From NCBI GenBank assembly GCA_014379045.1, contig JACMMK010000138.1, positions 1 through 8,720 on the forward strand: 8,720 nt of DNA, given 5' to 3'. The notes below the pieces were generated by a model. The model saw only the letters and a program-made list of their open reading frames with translations, did not search any database and had not been told where the DNA came from. This DNA comes from Burkholderiales bacterium (lineage in GTDB: Bacteria; Pseudomonadota; Gammaproteobacteria; Burkholderiales; CAIKXV01). The position numbers were made by a program, and so were the translations under genes. This document shows positions 6,328 through 8,720 of this stretch, in pieces. Within the stretch, counting starts at the first letter, position 1. Every line of letters begins with the position of its first letter.

Positions 6328-7074
6328 TTGATTCCATTGCGCAGTTTCCGTCGCCACTTCGGAATCTCGAAGCGGCAGGTGGCGGTGCAGACGCATCTCG
6401 GCTGGTTCTGGCGCTGGGCGATGGTGGTCGTTGCGAGCGGGCTGCTGATCGGAGCAGTCTGGTTCGCATATCGACTGAGCCAGAGCTTCGGCCATGTCGC
6501 GCGCCCCGATCTCGAGGCTACGATCGAGCAGATGAAGGAACAACTGGAGACACTCGAAGCGGACAACGCGCGGCTCCGGGCAGAGGTGACGGCGGGCGAG
6601 CGTCAATTGCAGATCGAGGGCGCGATGCGCGCCGATATCACCAGACAGCTGAAAGGGCTGACCGAGGACGCGGCGAAGGCCAGGGACGAGACGGTCGTGC
6701 TGCAGGCGCTGCTTGCGCAGGGGGGCAAGGCGCCGGTGGTCAGCATCAGCCGTTTCCGGGTGCAGCGGGAGGGCGACGACAACAGCTATCGCTACCGGCT
6801 GACGTTGTTGCATCCTGCCACCGGGGGCAAGGAGTTCCAAGGTCAGTTGCGCCTGGTCGCCAACGTGATCCAGGATGGCAAACCGGTAGCGTTGGCGTTG
6901 CCGGAGGCTGCGGGCGAGGCTTTGCCGCCGACTGCGCTAAGCTTCAAGCTGTTTCAGCCGGTCGAGGGGACGTTTCGCGTACCGGGCAATGCGACCCTGC
7001 GCAGCCTCGAGGTCAGGGTGTTCGAAAACGGCACGGCTCAGCCCAGGGCCACCCAGACCGCGCTGGTGTCGTAA
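6328..7074 (+). CDS. Inner-membrane protein with coiled coil (DUF6776-like)
   Basis: The function is unknown. The architecture is clear: a short basic cytoplasmic N-terminus, one membrane segment (about 29-48, WRWAMVVVASGLLIG and following), a charged heptad-rich coiled coil (about 60-130) and a beta-rich C-terminal domain (about 136-248) that should lie in the periplasm. By layout and position between argC and a bactofilin it resembles the DUF6776 proteins of Betaproteobacteria; this family call is from memory. The frame opens with TTG 6328, 4 nt after the argC stop, with TTG 6337 as an alternative; neither has an SD, so translation may depend on argC. The topology resembles envelope scaffold proteins, and pairing with the bactofilin 75 bp downstream suggests a shared envelope or shape role, which is inference. 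Confidence 0.82.
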   Translation: MIPLRSFRRHFGISKRQVAVQTHLGWFWRWAMVVVASGLLIGAVWFAYRLSQSFGHVARPDLEATIEQMKEQLETLEADNARLRAEVTAGERQLQIEGAMRADITRQLKGLTEDAAKARDETVVLQALLAQGGKAPVVSISRFRVQREGDDNSYRYRLTLLHPATGGKEFQGQLRLVANVIQDGKPVALALPEAAGEALPPTALSFKLFQPVEGTFRVPGNATLRSLEVRVFENGTAQPRATQTALVS

Positions 7075-7149
7075 CGCGCGTCGTCGCGACAGTAGCCGGC
7101 CCGCAGTTTCGTGGCTGAAAACATGCGTGCTTCAGCAGGGAGATCGGGA

Positions 7150-7560
7150 ATGATATTCGGTAAGGAGAGCAGCAAGCCCCAGAGTCGCATCGACTGTCTG
7201 ATCGGCAGCGGCACCGAAATCACCGGCAACATCACCTTCAGCGGGGGACTTCGGGTCGACGGCCATATCCGCGGCAATATCATCGCGTGCGACGACAAGC
7301 CGAGTACGGTCGTATTGTCCGAGAAGGCGCGCGTCGACGGCGAGATTCGCGTGTCGCATGTCGTCGTCAACGGCACCGTGACCGGCCCGATCGTCAGCGC
7401 CGAATACGTCGAGTTGCAGCCCAAGGCGGTGGTGACCGGCGATGTCAGCTATCGGAAGATCGAGATTCACCTTGGCGCGATACTTCAGGGGCGCCTGCTG
7501 CACGAGGACGACCTGCGCTCGGAAAAGGTCGTCCCGTTCAAACCTGCGGTGGTCGAGTAG
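7150..7560 (+). CDS. Bactofilin (polymer-forming cytoskeletal protein)
   Basis: Bactofilins (DUF583) self-assemble without nucleotides into filaments at the cytoplasmic face of the membrane and position cell-wall or polar machinery. The 136 residues hold a short N-terminal tail with the common IDCLIGSGTEITGNI entry (14-28), then repeating beta-helix rungs rich in G, V and I (GGLRVDGHIRGNI, KARVDGEIRV, NGTVTGPIV, KAVVTGDVSY, GAILQGRLL), and a short charged tail. The ATG at 7150 is chosen because AGGGAGA (7137-7143) lies 6 nt upstream and MIFGKE is a typical bactofilin start; the in-frame GTG 7111 would add 13 residues. No M23 peptidase gene, a frequent partner, is next to it; the neighbours are the coiled-coil membrane protein and erpA. 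Confidence 0.94.
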   Translation: MIFGKESSKPQSRIDCLIGSGTEITGNITFSGGLRVDGHIRGNIIACDDKPSTVVLSEKARVDGEIRVSHVVVNGTVTGPIVSAEYVELQPKAVVTGDVSYRKIEIHLGAILQGRLLHEDDLRSEKVVPFKPAVVE

Positions 7561-7581
7561 CGGTGTTCAGACGGCCAGGGC

Positions 7582-7612
7582 TTGCCGCGTTGCCGGGTCG
7601 TCCGCATATAAT
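7582..7612 (+). promoter_or_regulatory. Candidate sigma70 promoter of erpA
   Basis: A perfect TATAAT at 7607-7612, rare in this GC-rich sequence, stands 55 nt before the erpA ATG. The best -35 is TTGCCG (7582-7587) with a long 19-bp spacer. Transcription would start near 7619, giving a leader of about 48 nt. Such weak -35 or long-spacer promoters are often helped by an activator. I looked for an IscR-type site and found no clear match. Confidence 0.5.
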
Positions 7613-7666
7613 GATCGTTCAATGGTCCGAGGGCGTCACTTGGCGCCAGACCCGGGAGTCGAAGCA

Positions 7667-8017
7667 ATGAATGCCGTGACCGAAATGAGCAACATGCTGG
7701 TCTTCACCGAAAACGCCGCGAACAAGGTGAAGCAGTTGATCGATGAAGAGGGCAATCCGGAGCTGAAGCTGCGCGTGTTCGTGAGCGGCGGCGGGTGCTC
7801 GGGGTTTCAATACGGCTTCACCTTCGAAGAGACGGTCGGTGAAGACGATACCGCGCTGCAGAAGCACGGCGTCACGCTGCTTGTCGACCCGATGAGCTTT
7901 CAGTACCTGCAGGGGGCTGAGATCGACTACAGCGAAGGCGTAGAGGGTGCGCAGTTCGTGATCAAGAACCCTAACGCGACCAGCACCTGCGGTTGTGGGT
8001 CGTCGTTCTCGGCCTGA
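7667..8017 (+). CDS. erpA: Iron-sulfur cluster insertion protein ErpA (A-type carrier)
   Basis: ErpA carries 4Fe-4S clusters from the ISC/SUF scaffolds to target enzymes, including those of isoprenoid synthesis and respiration. The 116 residues show the A-type carrier fold and its three conserved cysteines: C44 in SGGGCSGFQYGF, then C108 and C110 in the C-terminal CGCGSSF motif. LLVDPMSFQYLQGAEIDYSEG (71-91) is also typical. The ATG at 7667 is supported by GGGAG (7654-7658) 8 nt upstream and by normal family length; the frame is open further left but lacks homology there. It probably has its own promoter just upstream. The stop overlaps a possible ATG of the next frame (TGATG at 8015-8019). 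Confidence 0.97.
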   Translation: MNAVTEMSNMLVFTENAANKVKQLIDEEGNPELKLRVFVSGGGCSGFQYGFTFEETVGEDDTALQKHGVTLLVDPMSFQYLQGAEIDYSEGVEGAQFVIKNPNATSTCGCGSSFSA

Positions 8018-8055
8018 TGCGATGGCCGTTGGAGGCTCCTGAGGCAGTTCGCAGA

Positions 8056-8478
8056 ATGATCGTCATCCCACGCCCCATTCGACACGCCTCGTTGTTAGGG
8101 CTGGTCGCTCTCGCAACGGTCGGCTGCAGCCTGTTCCAGCCCGAGCGTACCGGCCAGACGTCGGGCAAGGAATACACCATCACGTTGCGCAACACGCTCG
8201 CCAAGGAGCGCCTGGCGCCGGTGCTCATCGTCGGCGATGCCGACGACAAGAAGATCTGGGTCGGAGCCTATGTATCGCCCGCGGCGCGCACCCACTTCAT
8301 CACCGGCAACCCGGGGCCGTTGGCCGCCGTTCTCGGCGATCAAGGCCAGCCCGGCACGGTGCCCGTGGGCGGAGAAATCACGGTGCGCTTTCGCACGCAG
8401 GCGCGACCGGCGCGTATCACCGCCATGGTCCCCCCCGACTTCACGCCGGACAGCTACGTCACCGCGTTGTCGATCTGA
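8056..8478 (+). CDS. Lipoprotein with Spondin_N-like domain, C-terminus cut by an apparent frameshift
   Basis: Specific function is unknown. The 140-residue reading begins with a basic n-region and hydrophobic stretch (11-22) ending in TVGC, a slightly atypical lipobox with C24 as the lipidated cysteine, so the product should be an exported lipoprotein. The rest recalls a bacterial Spondin_N domain: YTITLRN (40-46), LAPVLIV (53-59), GNPGPLAAVLGD (84-95), a G-rich turn then EITVRFRT (107-114), and ARITAMVPPDFTPDSYVTAL (119-138). This family call is from memory and moderate. TGA at 8476 ends it abruptly, while protein-like sequence carries on in another frame to 8582. ATG 8056 has GAGG (8041-8044) 11 nt upstream; ATG 8017 overlapping the erpA stop is an alternative. 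Confidence 0.6.
   Translation: MIVIPRPIRHASLLGLVALATVGCSLFQPERTGQTSGKEYTITLRNTLAKERLAPVLIVGDADDKKIWVGAYVSPAARTHFITGNPGPLAAVLGDQGQPGTVPVGGEITVRFRTQARPARITAMVPPDFTPDSYVTALSI
8430..8436 (+). repeat. C7 homopolymer inside the lipoprotein gene
   Basis: Seven consecutive Cs lie within the coding sequence, 40 bp before the premature stop. Gaining one C would move the ribosome into the frame that stays open to the TAA at 8580-8582. Such tracts are typical both of phase-variable genes and of sequencing or assembly indels; nothing here distinguishes these. Confidence 0.6.
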
Positions 8479-8582
8479 CCAAGCCCGGGACCGTAGAGCT
8501 CGTGCGCTTCGACATCGGCGACGACGAGAAGCGATTCACGGTGCAGAAGGTGAGTCCCGCGGGCACGGTAACTTTCAAGTAA
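8475..8582 (+). pseudogene. Out-of-frame C-terminal remainder of the Spondin_N-like lipoprotein
   Basis: Read from CTG 8475 the sequence encodes 35 residues (LTKPGTVELVRFDIGDDEKR and on to a terminal TVTFK) ending at TAA 8580-8582, with strong G/C preference at third positions. It has no start of its own and follows sensibly on YVTALS of the preceding frame if one base were restored near 8472, giving a protein of about 175 residues ending in TVTFK. I infer a one-base loss, real or technical, at roughly 8466-8476. Confidence 0.6.
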
Positions 8583-8720
8583 CCCGCGGGCGCGCGCCTC
8601 GGTGGTCTGGCGGGTTCCGGTCAGGCTTGGACCTGCGGCGCGTCTCGTTGGAAGTTCGCGGGGGTCCGCGCCCAGGGGGACGCCGTCCAACGACGATAAG
8701 CCGACTCAGGGCGCCGGATA
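8583..8720. other. Right-end sequence without a recognised feature
   Basis: I find no supported gene, RNA or clear terminator in the last 138 bases. A minus-strand frame crosses it, but it runs antisense into the lipoprotein tail and resembles nothing I recognise. Confidence 0.5.

Noticed and set aside
5202..6566. 454-residue minus-strand open frame opposite argC
   Set aside because: It is antisense to a complete ArgC with all motifs. Its sequence is rich in H/R/Q/A, as expected from the reverse complement of GC-rich coding DNA, and resembles no family.
7111..7149. Longer bactofilin starting at GTG 7111 (or ATG 7123)
   Set aside because: The strong AGGGAGA site is placed for ATG 7150, and the extra residues do not look like a bactofilin N-terminus.
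8581..8616. Inverted repeat AACCCGC/GCGGGTT as a terminator for the lipoprotein gene
   Set aside because: The loop is 22 nt and no T-run follows (TTCCGG), so it is too weak to call in GC-rich sequence.
8454..8690. 78-residue minus-strand gene at the right end
   Set aside because: It is antisense to the better-supported lipoprotein tail, starts with TTG without an SD and has no recognisable family.

Overview
The window looks like ordinary chromosomal core sequence from a high-GC member of the Betaproteobacteria. This assignment is inferred from three things: high third-position GC, frequent GTG/TTG starts, and a gene order (trpD-trpC-coq7, an OsmC-type gene, then rplM-rpsI-argC, a membrane/coiled-coil protein, a bactofilin and erpA) that I associate with that class. 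I cannot fix the order or genus from sequence alone. There are no phage, IS, CRISPR, tRNA or rRNA features.

Layout: positions 1-1795 hold the end of a tryptophan operon, with trpD cut by the window edge and trpC complete. coq7 (1859-2488) follows and makes the ubiquinone hydroxylase. It ends in a gap shared with a convergent minus-strand pair, and that gap contains a degenerate 14-bp tandem repeat. The pair is an ElyC/YdcF-type DUF218 membrane protein followed by a YhfA-type OsmC protein; their ends overlap as ATGA, so they are probably translationally coupled. A 375-bp divergent gap (3946-4320) must hold the promoters and the leader of the ribosomal operon rplM-rpsI. That operon closes with a textbook intrinsic terminator at 5180-5202.

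From 5250 to the right end all recognised genes are on the plus strand. They are argC (arginine biosynthesis), a single-pass membrane protein with a coiled coil (resembling DUF6776), a bactofilin, erpA (iron-sulfur carrier) behind a good candidate promoter, and a lipoprotein that resembles a Spondin_N domain. The lipoprotein reading frame stops early, and a convincing C-terminal continuation lies in another frame.

Most of the window is housekeeping. The parts worth a second look are the frame-disrupted lipoprotein with its C7 tract, the argC-erpA interval carrying the membrane/coiled-coil protein plus bactofilin (a possible envelope or cytoskeletal module), the 14-bp repeat array, and several inverted or direct repeats in gaps next to trpC, elyC-like and rplM. 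I saw no clear evidence of a wholly new system.
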